Shown: positions 24,916 to 37,587 of the stretch, one piece after another
Layout of the letters: every line of letters starts with the position of its first letter
Numbering within the stretch: the stretch's first letter is position 1
NCBI GenBank assembly: GCA_030549335.1
Contig: JAUKPH010000017.1
Coordinates: 11,183,501-11,247,500, forward strand
Source of the DNA: Pontederia crassipes
Lineage: Eukaryota > Streptophyta > Magnoliopsida > Commelinales > Pontederiaceae
Direction: 5' to 3'
DNA length: 64,000 nucleotides
The notes under the pieces: generated by a model
The model's database searches: none
The model's input: the letters and a program-made list of their open reading frames with translations, nothing else
What the model was told of the DNA's origin: nothing
Position numbers and translations under genes: made by a program

Positions 24916-27490
24916 AACAGGGTTGGCCATGGCACATAGTTGCACCTTGTGTGCTGGCAATGGTATACCCTTAAAGAAAGCAAATCTTTTCTAACAAACG
25001 AAAGTATGAAAGAATGAATGGTCAAAAGATATATGAAATGACTTCGTCCTTAAGAACAAAGAACACGAATGAAAGAACACGAAGGATAGAACATGAATGA
25101 GGAACAAATACCCATCATTCTTCTTAAGGATTAGTGATGATATATGTTTAAGAATAATAAGGATGAACATGTACGAAATTATGATTCTCATTATTAATGT
25201 CAAGTTAATAAGATAGACAATTGTATGAAAAGGGACCAATGCATGACATTAAAATGGATTAGAGTATGATATGGAAATGGACTATGGTCGATTATGGAAA
25301 TGGACATAGTTATGAATGAAGTAAAGAAGAGATGATACATGAAATGAATATGAACTATGTTTGTATGCTCACTGGATGGTAGTTAATCTTAGATGTAGGT
25401 TGGAATTGTTTGTAGAATGTAATGTTTTAGAAACTAATTGAAATATAAGGACTTTCGCAAATGACCTGTGGTTCTGCCTTGTAGAAACAATCGACCGACC
25501 CTGGATTGGACGTCCATTATCGAATGGTAGAACATAGTTGACTGTCGACCGATCGAAACTCTCGATCGAAAGTCCGTGGATGTTCTTTAAGATACCTTCA
25601 TACCTATAAGATGAATAATTTTCTCAATTTTGCCTCAGTCATGTGGATCAATTACGATCCTAACCATGATTCTTATATACGGATGAGCCTCCTTATTGAC
25701 TTTAAGGTAAGGAATGACATCGTTAAGGCAAATGGTAATTGAATAATAATGCAAAAGAACAAGGGACAATGTGCAAAGGATACAAATGATTGCTTGTCTT
25801 TTTACATTGATGATTGTTTTGTTTTCTTACTTTATTGCTTGAATTCATTCCATGTGTTTGCCTGCATTTATTATGTTTTATTAAGGACTTATGTTATGTA
25901 GAGTGCATAAATTATTTGTGTTCATTATGGATTGGATTTTATCATGTGTTATATTGACTTATCAACCCCTCAGTGTAGATATTGTTCCATGTTAATAGTG
26001 ATTTAGAGTGCTTTTCACTCCTCTATGACTATTATATTGATTCATTCTTCTATACATAGAGTGAAAGATAACTTCAAAAGGAGAGAACTTGCCATGGTGA
26101 TATATATAACCACTGGCCTTCTATGAAGTTATATGACATGATATTACAACGAAAAGATCAATAGAAGACAATGCAAGGTAAACTAAGAAGTTAAAGTTAA
26201 GAAGCTTCCATGATTAAATTATCAAACGAAGCATTGATCCAAGGGGTCGAGACAAAGGAAAGATATTGAATGACATTGATTAATGTGTCATCTTATTTCA
26301 ATGACATAGATTTCCAAGAATGATCCATTCTCAAATAATTTATAAGACTTTTGATTGATTCCAAATATAAATTGTCTCATATGATAATTACCTATATTTT
26401 GTACTTTGGTCAATCCCTCAAAATATCTGATCTAAGTCGAAGGTCAAGTGATCATACCCCCCAAACGACGATCATCACATGATACCACCAAGATATCGAC
26501 AATGGATGATGCTAATCATTGATTTTCATTGAATTAAAATAAATTACGAATCCTGAATCCTTATGGATGTCAGATGTATATCGAATCAACAACTATGAAT
26601 GTTCAAACGTATATTAGATTAATAATCATATTGTAATTTAACTCACATATACAATGATCCTAAGAATTTATGAGGTTATGAATTAATGATAAATTATTTT
26701 GCAATTCCAATGTTAAAAGACTTAGAAGTATAAGAATTCCATAAGAAGGGACCCAATGTTGAAAAGAATAACGGATGGTAAGTATAAAGACCCAAGATAA
26801 TGTTGGAGTGTGATCAATTAATTGTACCTAATTATAACTATCTTAGGTTGGGGATAAGTCAAATATCAAGATAAAAGAAAAGATAATAAGCATATATAAT
26901 GTTGAAAATTATAATTAAATGAAATTTCAGAAGAGTAAATATATGTGCTTGATCGTTAAATTCAGATATACTAATGTGAATGAAAATAATGATAAGCATG
27001 TTCAATAACACTCCTTTCAAGGAGGTTATTGACCCAAACAATTATAATAGTATACATTGAAATTTTGGTAGATAAGAGAACTATCTAGACTTTGGAACAC
27101 ATGCTGAGAGCATGTACATTTGATTGGCATGGTAGCGGGAACGATCATTTATATTTGATCTAATTTGCTTATGATAATGACCACCATTCCAATATTTTAG
27201 GATATCGTTCGATTATATTGGCGACCTTGTTGTTCACCCACCCAATTGGGTGAAATTGGCAAAGAGAAAATCATGAATGAAGAGGATATGTTAAGAAGGT
27301 CGAACTAATTAAGAAAAGGTTAAAAACAGAGGAGCTACGCAAACGAAGGTATACGAGAGCAAATTGTTAATGATGGTGAGCCGATGCTACTGAAAGTTTC
27401 CTATATGAAATATGAGATGCAAATAGGTAAGCAAGGAGCGATTAGTCCTCAATACGATGGACCATTTAAATATTAAAGTTAGTCAACAAG

Positions 27491-27790
27491 GCTACATATA
27501 GGTTGATTCTACTCTCTCCTTATGGAGGAGTGCATTACGTATTTCATGTGTTCCCACTCAAGAAGTACAAGCACGATGCTGCTAACATCATCGGAATCGA
27601 GGAACATGATATAGCCGCAGACCTCACATTTGTCGAGTATTTGACTCATATTATGGAACGTAAGGTACAAAGCAGGGAGAAAAAGGATGTACCCTTTGTC
27701 AAAGTAATCTAACATTTCCATCACGCTAAGGAGGAAATGTGGAAGCTTGAGTCGAAAAATGGACCAAAAGTATTTGCATCTTCTCAATAA
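27491..27790 (+). pseudogene. 3' end of gypsy pol (after integrase), degenerate
   Basis: The frame reads YGGVHYVFHVFPLKKY, then LTHIMERKVQ and VPFVKVI, followed after a stop by a segment with EEMWKLES. This is the typical chromodomain-region end of Ty3/gypsy polyproteins, where FHVS-LKKY, LDRKV, VKV-W and E-TWE recur. The W position is a stop here. No upstream catalytic domain is readable. Confidence 0.75.
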
Positions 27791-27844
27791 ATTCTCTACC
27801 TGATACAAAATTCGAGGACGAATTTTATTTTGAGGAGGTTATAA

Positions 27845-29851
27845 TGTAATAACTCAAAAAAAAAGAAGCAAATCAAGTTGAAATGGGCAACTAAAGAAGA
27901 GGGAGAGAAAAATTAGCACACAATCCCAGAATTCATGGGATCTAAATAAGTATGGAATTAATGGAGAGAATAAAGACCATTATGAGAGAATAAAAGAAAA
28001 ATCGGATAGGAAAGAGAAGGAAAGATAATGACCTGAAGTTTCCATAATCCACACACATTCGGGAGCAAACATTTTCATTTTTGGAGAGAGAAAGAGGACA
28101 TCTCATCTGAATCTAGTAAAGGGGCAAGCCGAACGAGGACGGCCAGAGAGGAGACAACGGTGCAGGGAGAATGAGGCAGGGGCGACGAGAGAACAAGGAG
28201 GGTGCAGTCGATAGTTTCGACGAATCAAAACAAGGACAAACACGTAAAGAGGTGGATAAACTAAATCACCTTGCACAACTTTGAATAAATCTAATCCACT
28301 CCCTGTCATGATCTGATCTTGTTAATGTATGGAAGTTATGAAGATCTAATGAAAAGATGCAGGAACGGTCCTGTTGTTCTTTCTGATTGCATAATTGTCG
28401 ATTGTTTGTCTGAAGAATTCGATTAGTATTGTGTTGATATACCTAGATGAGTGCTATGATGTAGAAACTATGTTGTTATGTTACTTTGTTAACGTTTAAT
28501 GCATTTCACGACTGAAATCGGCCGGAAAACCTTGCCACCCCTGTTACGGCCATGCTATCCCTCTGACACGCCCTTGCTATAATCGAATAGTCAGCAGAAC
28601 CTCTAATTTCAAAATTGGTCGACCGACTCATTGATTGGTCGACTACCCTCATGATCAGGCACGCCTATCCCACCTCTCTAGTACGGTCGTGCCATACCTT
28701 GGTTGTATGCCCATAGACCGGTCGACCGACCCGCTTAATCGGTCGATCGCTTTCATACTTGATCATAGTCGTGCCATCTTCAAGAACGTCTGTGCCACCA
28801 CTATCATGATCGTTCCACCCTTCAAGAATGCCCATGCCTTAATCGACCGTATGAACCATCATACCGGCTGACCAATCCATCGGTCGATCGCCCTCGAGCT
28901 CAAGCATGCCCGTGCCAAAGTCCCTATGCTACACCGCCCGCCTGTCACATACTAGGCACGACTGTGCTATCCCCATAGGCATGGCCGTGCTAATAGTCTG
29001 TCACAGCCATTCCAAGCTATAGAACACCCCCTCCCCCCTTTATTACATTCATCCATTTCCCTTGATTATGGTTTGAATATTGTCTGTTTGACTTATGATT
29101 ATTCATGATTATGATTGATTTTAATGTCATGTCCTCACTAAGATCCATACCTGACTTCTAAGCATGATTCAAGATTGATAAATACGGATAAGTAAAGCAA
29201 GCATGTTCAAGATTAAGAGGTATGGATAAGTAAAGCAAGCATAAACATCAAGTCAAGTATCGTTATGACATAATTATCAAGCGTATTATTGATTCCAAGT
29301 TTACCCTATATCTTCTTATTCCATTGATTATTGATATTCATCGATTTCTTCAAGCTATGACTTAAGACGATCTCATGATACATCTATTCAAGATAAGTAT
29401 ATTGCTCTACTTCTTATTTAAGTTATTTAAAGTTATGCATTGTATACTCTATTGGTTCCCCACTAGGCTGTAAAACTTATGGGAGGACCTCTTCCCCTGT
29501 GTTTGATTTCCACAAGGTCAAGTCAATGATGGTGTTGAGTAGATGTGTTGCGACAAAGCTCTGACGATGATAAGCATATGAACCAAAGGGCCTCATTATT
29601 TATTTATGTGCCTTTCGCATTGCAAACTGATGTGCTTATTATGATATCATTATGTCAAGACCAAGTAGTGACTTTTAATTCCATAGACATTTATTACCTT
29701 CCGCATTTCTTAGTTATTCTATCTTTTTATTTACTGACGTATCATGATGTTTGACCGAGTCTTGATCAATATAATGGTCAATGCAATAGTGTTTGTAATG
29801 TTTCCAGGTTGATTTTTGCCACATGGTGTTGGTCGATTTGGGGGCGTTACA
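27845..29851 (+). repeat. 3' LTR of the 21.6-kb element
   Basis: Begins TGTAATAACTC and ends GGGCGTTACA (2,007 bp). It aligns with the 5' LTR throughout, with several indels, including extra sequence at about 28780-28860. Confidence 0.88.
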
Positions 29852-30560
29852 ATATCAATGTGCCACCTCTCCAACCGCATGCCTCTTGCCACCTTTCTTC
29901 CCAAAGCCCCACGCTGCCCCTCACCACCTCACCCTGTTGTGGAGATCCTTCCCCAATTGCCAAGAGCATGTCATCGTCAAGCCGCCTAGCCCTCTCCATG
30001 CATGGCCAGAAGTAGCTCATCTTGAGCAGTTGCACAATGTTATATTTTGTGGTCAAAATTTGTAACTAATAGAGGCAATTGCATGGTATGATAATCACCT
30101 TCATTAGAAAGTAAAAGGCTTTTCAGTATCTTATCAAACCAAATTTAGAAGTTCCTCAAGATGCTCTTTGATACACAACATTTATGAACCTTTTCTTCTT
30201 AATTATATTGAATTGAAATCCTTATGAATAAAGGGTGGGTGGTTAATATTGTTCTTTTGGGCGCAATTGATACTCATGTGATTTATGAATCCTTTCTTGT
30301 CAACCATATTGAATTGAAAGCCTTATGAATGGTGGTGAGTGGTTAATTGTAGCATCCTATAGTTCATGAAAATAATGTTCGTTTTGAGCCTTTGACACAC
30401 CAATTTAAAATTTGTTCTAATAATGAAGGTATAGTTAGAGATAAGCCTATCATCATTTTCATATTTTATCTATCTAGGATTATCATTGGTATTCTTGATC
30501 ATTAAATCTTGAGTTGTTATATTCTTTACCCCTTAAAAATTCAACCTCCTCGTTGAGTAT
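29852..30560. repeat. Continuation of the copy-B duplicated segment
   Basis: 29857-30065 aligns with 39301-39475, and 30065-30560 with 46563-47050. The copy-C segment is therefore split by an insert of about 7 kb, the copy-B segment by the element at 21588-29851. Confidence 0.75.
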
Positions 30561-30802
30561 GATTCTTATTTTTTACATTATTCAAATTCATATGTGAGAC
30601 TAACTTTCATACCATTCTATAACATATCGTAGCCCATCAAAATATTATTCATTTTAGGCCTTTGGCACAAATGAATTTATACAAGATGCTAAGTATATGT
30701 AAAAGCATGCATATATATGTTATTAATAAATTTGTTTAAATATTTTAAGTAATATAATTTTAGCTAGTGTTTTTGTCGCTCTCTCACTAATATAGCCTCC
30801 CC

Positions 30803-30936
30803 CACTACAAGAATTTTGTGATTTTGCGACGAATATATCTATCGCAAAACCTTTAAAATTCGTCGCAAATATGCCTTTGCGATAGATTTTCTGGCGGATA
30901 GTAGTTTGTTGGAAATTATGTCGTTGGAAGAATTAT
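30803..30936 (+). mobile_element. Terminal fragment of a second CACTA-type transposon
   Basis: CACTACAAGAA starts at 30803, followed by short repeats of the TTTGCGACGAA / TATCGCAAA type, as in CACTA subterminal regions. The other end is absent; the fragment abuts the gag-only LTR element. Confidence 0.5.
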
Positions 30937-31493
30937 CGATGGTCCTTAATTATTTCTTATCCTCGAGAGAATGATATTTATACTCATCATTTTATTACTT
31001 GAATGATTAGTGCGCTTGCTATTGTCTTTAAGTCTGCATCAAGTTTTTTGTGCTGTTGTCGGGAACCAGTTAATAATTATTTGCTTATCTTACTTATTAA
31101 TCTGAGAATTATTACCATTCATTGCCATTGGTGTGGTTGCAGGAATTGAATAGTTCATAATCCACACATCCTGGAGGGTTCTAGCACTAGTGCCTTGGGA
31201 CATAGGCATAATACACGAAGCTCAGACGGACCAATGGTGTTGACCCTAAGATAGAGAGAAGTGTCAGAAGATTGAAAAAGAAAATTTCTACTATTGTTAA
31301 AATGGCATATCAATAAAGGTAAATTGAGAACCAACTATCACCATTGCCACCTATGTACATAACTATGAGAGACTACACTATGAGACCAGTTGACGAAAGA
31401 GGGAGTATTACACTTCTTGACATTGGTGCTAACAATTTTGAAATCCAGCAGGGGACAATTCAAATGATTTCAATAACATTTTGGAGGAGATAG

Positions 31494-32560
31494 GGATGAG
31501 GATCCGTTCAGCCACATCACAAAATTTATTCAATTGTGCTCAACTTTCAAATTTGAAGGAGTGACTGGCGATGCAGTTCGACTAAGACTTTTTCCTTTCT
31601 CTCTGAGAGGAAAATCTTACACTTGGCTTACCACACTTCCCATGGGCACCATAAGAGCTCGGGATGACATGTGTCAAGCATTTCTTAACAAATATTGTCC
31701 ACCCCGAAAAGTTGCTAGATGCTTATCTGAAGTTTCTTCTTTTTGCCAGGATACAAAGTCTATGCATGAAGCTTAGGATAGATTCAAGGATCTCATCAGT
31801 AAAGTTTCAAATCATAACATCCCTCTTTACCAACAAATCTAGTACTTCTACAATGGAGCATCAATAGAGATAAAGGACAAGATCGACATTGCTGCTAGAA
31901 GAACTATTACTGACATATCTCCTTAATATCTCTATAAGTTATTTGACAATCTTGCCTTGAATAACTGGAAAAATGCAAAAGCAAAAAAGACTGGATTGAA
32001 TTTATCAAGTTGATAAGGCTACTCACATTCAAGCCCATTTAGATGCCCTAGCAAAGAAAATGAATATGTTGATGATTAAAAAATCTGTCAACAAAGTTTC
32101 GAACATCATATGTGACATATGTGGAGGAGGGCTTCCTAATCATGAATGCCATGTATGAATTTTAGTCAACACAATTTTGAGGATGCTAACTATGTGTCTA
32201 ATAATATTTTCAAGAACAATATAGGGGGAAACCCTTACAATAAAGGACTACAGACTCCTCCTGATTACTCTTGGGTGAATAATAGGCGTCCAACACAACC
32301 CTTTGCTTATCAACCTCAAACCGAACCTGGGAGTAATTTAGAAGATGTCCTATCAAAATTCCTCATTATTGTAGAGATCAAGTTCACTAATCAAGATGCA
32401 TCAATCAGAAAGTTAGAAACTCAAATTGGCCAATTAGTAAACATGGTATCTGAAAAATAGCTAGGAATCTTGCCTAGCAACATAGAGAAAAATTCAAGAA
32501 AGCAAGTGAATGCAATCACCTTAAAAAGTAGCCACTCAGTGCCCTTACTAGACCCTTAAA
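31494..32560 (+). pseudogene. Athila-type gag, broken by stops and shifts
   Basis: The frame reads EDPFSHITKFIQLCSTFKFE, then VRLRLFPFSLRGK and the TWLTTLP block of retrotransposon gag. It is interrupted at TAG codons (from 31774) and changes frame near 32010. It resumes as CDICGGGLPNHEC and, at 32146-32457, a proline/asparagine-rich part ending in LETQIGQLVNM. Several stops fall on expected tryptophan and glutamine codons. Confidence 0.75.
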
Positions 32561-33940
32561 GGTGACAAGGGCAAAAGTCAAATTAATGACTGTAACTTAA
32601 AACTGCACTGCCTAAAACCCTTTCATTTTTACTTCTTTTAGTTTCTTAATTGTGGAATAGATTTGATTTTAACTTAGTTGTGTTCATGTTCAGGAAAACT
32701 TCGGATACGGTCGCGCATGATATTTTCATGACCGTTCTCAAAACCTGAAGGATATTCATTCTGTCTCGGTCACCTCTGAGACCAAGCTTTACCATCTTTC
32801 TGTTTCTTCAGGACATATGATGCAGAGGGCCAGACCACAAACTTGACCACAGAGCACTAAGCAACTACACACATGACACGTCAGAGGTACACATATCATC
32901 TCAAACAGGGCCACTATGCATTATTCCCTCCATCGCCACCTCCAGAATACTAAGTCTTGGTCATTTCTTCTCCTTTACTTTACATTTTCTCACTTATGTA
33001 ATTTTCTTTTCTCTTACTTGTTCAAGCCTAACACTGAGGGTAGTCTCAGGTTCTAGCTTGGGGGAATTAACTTTTTGCATGGCATGTTTACTTGAATAGT
33101 ATTGAGTTATAGTCTTGTGTTAGTTCTTTGATAAAGTCAGTGTCTTGTTTTAGTTCTATTAGTGCATCATTTCTCTTTCTCATGCTACGTATTTTTATTG
33201 CCTTAAAGTTCAATGTCAAGGCATTGCTTATCCTATGAAATTCGATTACAGCGCTTTTTATCAAGTATCACCAGAATATTGGGAAATGGTAGAAGTTTGT
33301 TGCCGAGCTAAAGAATTTACTCTTTAATTATGCACTTCTGAAGTTTTCTACTATGATATGTGTCCTTATTATATTTGTATCTTTCTTGAAAATATTAAGT
33401 CTCTTTGGAGCTTATAATTATGCTATTTTAATGCTAAAATGCAAATGAAAAGAGGGCTAGTTGAGCCACAACAATTAAATGAAAAGTATATAGTACTCTA
33501 TGAAACCTTGTTGTGTTCGGGTAACTAGACCCGTAGGAGATTCTTGCCTGGTGACCTAAAGGTATCTGCTCTGAGATTTGTCAATCGAAAGCCCATTACA
33601 TAGATCACTTGTGCAATATGAAATATTACTAAATTCTTAAGTGAAAACAAATTAAATGTTGAAATGTAAAATGATAATAGTTTGAAAATAAGCTCCTTAA
33701 AGACTTGTGGTTCAATATTGATGCCTTTATAAGATGGATTAATATTGTATGTAGATATGTAGGAAGGACATGGTTGAGGGTTGAGAATTTTGTAAAGCTA
33801 GGCTTGGATTGAGAAAAGATATCTCAGTGATAGATGTATAAAAGAACAGTAAGAGGAAAGTATTGGGTATTGCAATGGAACAGGGCTTTATCTGACAAAA
33901 TTGCTTACAGGACAAGCAAAATATCTAGCTTGGGAGAATT
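32561..33940. other. Non-coding interior of the gag-only element
   Basis: No protein similarity was seen. Purine-rich words AGCTTGGGGGAATT (33055-33068) and GCTTGGGAGAATT (33928-33940) resemble polypurine tracts; the second abuts the 3' LTR. Confidence 0.5.
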
Positions 33941-35257
33941 TGATACACGAAATTCATGCATAATTTTTAGGCTAATTTATTCTAATTTTAGAATTCTTTT
34001 GTGTTTTAAATTGGAAAAATTATTTTAAATGCAAGAAAATTCTTTTGAGATTTATTATTACCTAAGTTTGGTTAAATTTATAGTAGGAAATGGAAATATG
34101 CTGGAGTTCGGTCGAAAAGCCAAGGAAAATGATTCTCAGCACTGTCACGGCCGTGCACAAGTTATGAACATTTGTGACAGAAAGTATGGCCATCTAGAGG
34201 ATCTGACACGGTTGCGATACTCGTCTTCACGGCCATGCTATACTTCTTCACGCTTGTGCTTCTGTTTGATGAAGATCATGTTCTATCACCGTCGTGCATG
34301 GGAGAGGCACGACCGTGCGAGATCAAAGTTGAGAACTTCCTTTTGTCATGGTCGTGCTACTTAAATGTCGCGACCATGACGGCGGTATGTTAGGCCATTT
34401 TATCCATAGTTTTTATAAGATTTTGGATTATTGAGTCAAGCTACGGGGAAAGGTATTTGAGGTTGAAGGCTTGACGAAGGCGATCAGAGGTTACAACGAA
34501 GTTCTACTGGAAACTCGAGAGAGGGTGGTAGAATTAGGAATAGTTCCTTTTGCTCTTTTATTCTTTTTCTAAAATATTATTTAGATTGAAGTACTCTAGT
34601 TTTATGGAGTAGTTCTTTAGGATTTTCTTGATTGAATGCTACTCTGTGTGAATTCTTCGTACATTTAGTTGATGAATCAATAGCATGTTAGATAATTTTC
34701 TTATTTTTTTATGCTTGAGATTTGTTCCTTTAAATATTTTTATTATCTGAAAAGATGTTTAAAGATTCCCTAGTATTTTCTCTAATCTTTCTCTTGCATG
34801 TCACTTTTGGAGATCCAATTGTGTAGCTGTTAAGGTGATTTGAAAAAATCCTTAACTTTATATTACAGTTGAATGCATTTTGAGATTTAATACATTAGAA
34901 TAAAAATCGAAAGGATTAATCTCTTTTTTTATTTCAAAATAGGATTTAAAGTTTAAAATATTGGTTAAATCAGTTTGGGATTTTACTTTATTAATTCATC
35001 ATTTTTTGTCTAAGAATTTATACATGAGTAGTGGTATTAATCAAGAAAAATCCTATTCATCAATTTTATACTTTTAAACTCCATCGATCATAGCTCTATA
35101 CTCATATTATTTATCCTTCATAATTTCATAAAACACAAAGTTATTATCTTTTCTCAGTTTATAAGTAAGAGAAGTTATTAATTATTTCTTGTCCTCGTGG
35201 GAACGATTCTTATACTCATCATTTTATTTGCTTGCTAGTGTCTCTAAGTTCGCATCA
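33941..35257 (+). repeat. 3' LTR of the gag-only element (1,317 bp)
   Basis: Starts TGATACACGAA after a purine tract and ends TTCGCATCA. A cluster of CACGGCCGTG-like palindromes lies at 34146-34380. Confidence 0.7.
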
Positions 35258-35357
35258 TGCATGTGAAGCATGATCCAAGCCATTTAGATGTGATCTAACA
35301 GCTCATACAAAGATGTGAGATCTGAACCGTCTAAAAGTGATCCGACGATTGTGATAA

Positions 35358-35463
<106 letters not shown>

Positions 35464-35689
35464 CCTCTCCCTCCCCCCCCCCCCCTTCCTCCCTCCCTCC
35501 CTCCCTAGATCTAAACTTAGGCGTCAATCTTCGGGTTCATCGAAGATGACACCGATGAGTTGGAGGCAGGCGCAGCGTGGATGATGCCATTGTTGAAGAT
35601 TTGGGCGGTGTGAATCTAGTTGCTCGCGGTATCGTTCGTATCTGCAGGCACATACCCGACGTTGTTGCATTGTTGGAGATTGAGAGAAA

Positions 35690-36150
35690 GAAAGAGATTG
35701 GTAGAGGTAGAGACAAACGGGGAAATTTTTTTTGTGGGGAAAAATCCAAAGCCCGATTGTCGCCTCACCGGAGATCGAGAGCGGGAGAGATATATTCTCA
35801 AAAGGGGTGTCTCCTCATCGGAATCGAGAGAGGGAGAGAGAAAGGGGAAAAAATTTTGTGGGAAAAAATCCAAATGTTGGATTCTCACCTCGTCGGAGAT
35901 CGAGATTCACAAAAGTGGCGTCAACTCATCATAGATCGAGAGAGGGAGAGAGAAAAGAGAAAATTTTTTTGTGAGGAAAATTATAGAAGATGCTTGATTC
36001 TCGCTTCGTCAGAGATCGAGAGAGGGAGAGAGAGATTTGCAGAATGGTGTCGCTTCGCCGGAGATCAAGAGAGGGAGAGAGAGATCGTGAGAAAGGGAGA
36101 GAGAGATTCGCAAAGGAGAAAGTTTTTTTGGGGGGAAAATCTAGATTGGG
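35690..36150. repeat. Degenerate ~100-120-bp minisatellite
   Basis: About four to five units share CGGAGATCGAGAGAGGGAGA, a GAAAATTTTTTTGTG-like block and TCGCCTC/TCACCTC words. Open frames across it are low-complexity (R, E, K) and not taken as genes. Confidence 0.65.
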
Positions 36151-36290
36151 CTCGTGAGATGTACGATAGTGAATCACATTTGATAGTTCAGCATGCGCGA
36201 TCATGTGAGCCGTATGATGTCATTTAGACGTGCAAGATAATGCTTTACACAGTGTGAAATAGAGGACGCTTCACACTCTCATTTTACCCT

Positions 36291-36770
36291 ATATATATAT
36301 ATATATATATATATTCAAATGTTGATGATCCGTTAATTTTTATAAGTAATTATTAATATTAATGGAGTAAATGCCCATTGGTTAATGGTTCATAGATTAA
36401 GGACTAATCAATATTTATGGCACCCAAAGAAATCATTCCTTTGTCTTAGGAATGTTTTCAGTGGTAGGAGGGATTTTTCTCAACACACTTAAAGGGATAT
36501 TGCTCATAAACTTTCATCAGATGTTTTAGAAGTTCTCCAATCTCTCATGATCTATCCGAATTAGGCTTTTCTATAGGCTGCAAGATGTTAGCTTCTATAA
36601 CTTCCAAAGAGTTTGTAGAAGCCCCAAAAAAGCCTGCACTTTTGAGATGTCAAAGGGATGTGTTCACACAACTCCCAGCACACACTATTCTTGGTTCTAG
36701 ATATAATCACTCAGCAATTAGCATAATTATCGCCCAATCATTTCAAAATACACCCATAGTGAGCCAAACT
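36291..36770. other. Intergenic stretch, no gene supported
   Basis: A (TA)n run at 36289-36313 is followed by unremarkable sequence. The 62-codon frame at 36585-36773 has no recognisable similarity. Confidence 0.45.
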
Positions 36771-37059
36771 TAAGACAATATCACACATGAATTCTCAAAA
36801 GTAAATATATTTAGACTAAGAAACTTTAATGAACATTATTTAAATTTAGCCACTCCAGCAAATGGATCTATCTGCAGAGAATAAAGAATACGTCAAGATC
36901 CAAAACGGACATGCACCAACACATCATCTCTCTCTCTCTTCCCATGCACACGAAGATGGAGAGAAATAGAAATATCGAGCATAAGAAACAAGAAATTAAT
37001 AGGAAAATAGACGACGCATGCCAAGCTCAATGGCAGGCATTAATTGCGAGAGCGGTCGC

Positions 37060-37466
37060 TTAGAAGCACTGGAACTCCTTGGGCGCAGACTTGCCGCAGT
37101 AGTTGAGGACGAGGCTGAGGTCGACGGGGATGTTGAGGTTGATGCCGAGCACGTTGCCCTTGATGGCGGTGCAGAGGCACACGGCGGCCTCCAGGTCCAG
37201 CAGGCCGTCGATGATGGTGCAGCAGTCGCAGGGCTGCTTGGGGAACTTGCCGACGCCCACGTTGATCAGGCCGTTGAGCACGTTGGCGCACGCCGACAGC
37301 TTCAGGGCGTCGACGGGGCACTTGCCCTTGCGGGAAGGCGTCGGGGTGGCCGGCGTCGGGGTGGGCTTCGGCGTGGGGCAGCCGTTGCCGCAGGCGCTGG
37401 TGAGGGTGAAGAAAGTGAGGTTGAAGGCGAGGAAGAGGACGGCTGCTGATGAGGCCTGATCGCCAT
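37060..37466 (-). pseudogene. HyPRP copy C: eight-cysteine-motif gene with a 1-base deletion after the start
   Basis: From the fifth codon on the sequence is nearly identical to copies B and D: full signal-peptide core, Pro/Thr spacer and every cysteine. But one base is missing near 37456, so the frame from the conserved ATG (37464-37466) runs off after MAI. The correct frame stays open upstream, through the leader and past the TATA box, but has no ATG placed to give a signal peptide from the expected transcript. Most likely a recent pseudogene; a sequencing error or a downstream start cannot be excluded. The TATA box and leader are intact. Confidence 0.85.
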
Positions 37467-37579
37467 GGCTTCTGTATATGTATAGAAGATAGCAAAGCAC
37501 GCACCTGGAACTAGTAGTGGTAGCTAGTGAGTGCAGTGCGCTTGGTGCTTGTGATGCATGGCTTGGTGTTAGTGCGAGG

Positions 37580-37587
37580 TATATATA
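37580..37587 (-). promoter_or_regulatory. TATA box of HyPRP copy C
   Basis: TATATATA about 115 bp before the ATG, in the same context as in copies B and D. Confidence 0.65.

Larger units (their letters stand above)
21588..29851 (+). mobile_element. Ty3/gypsy LTR retrotransposon, internally degenerate (8,264 bp)
   Basis: Two ~2-kb LTRs (21588-23676 and 27845-29851) start TGTAA and end GTTACA and bracket 4.2 kb. A primer-binding site follows the 5' LTR and a purine-rich GAGGAGG lies just before the 3' LTR. Flanks are ACATC (21583-21587) and ATATC (29852-29856), a 5-bp TSD with one mismatch. The unoccupied site is preserved at about 39295-39300 in the duplicated segment of copy C. Only the 3' end of pol is recognisable inside; gag, protease and reverse transcriptase are missing or unreadable, so it is non-autonomous. 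The leader after the primer site matches the element at 61960, so both are close relatives. Confidence 0.9.
30943..35257 (+). mobile_element. Gag-only LTR retroelement (TR-GAG-like, Athila-type gag), 5' LTR truncated
   Basis: About 100 bp of 5' LTR end (30943-31041) match the end of the 3' LTR (33941-35257). A degenerate Asp-tRNA-type primer site follows (near 31049-31064, TGCTGTTGTCGGGA). Only gag is found inside; there is no protease, reverse transcriptase or integrase before the purine tract at 33928-33940. Gag-only elements of this plan are known in plants as TR-GAG elements. The 5' LTR loss and many stops show it is dead. Confidence 0.7.
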
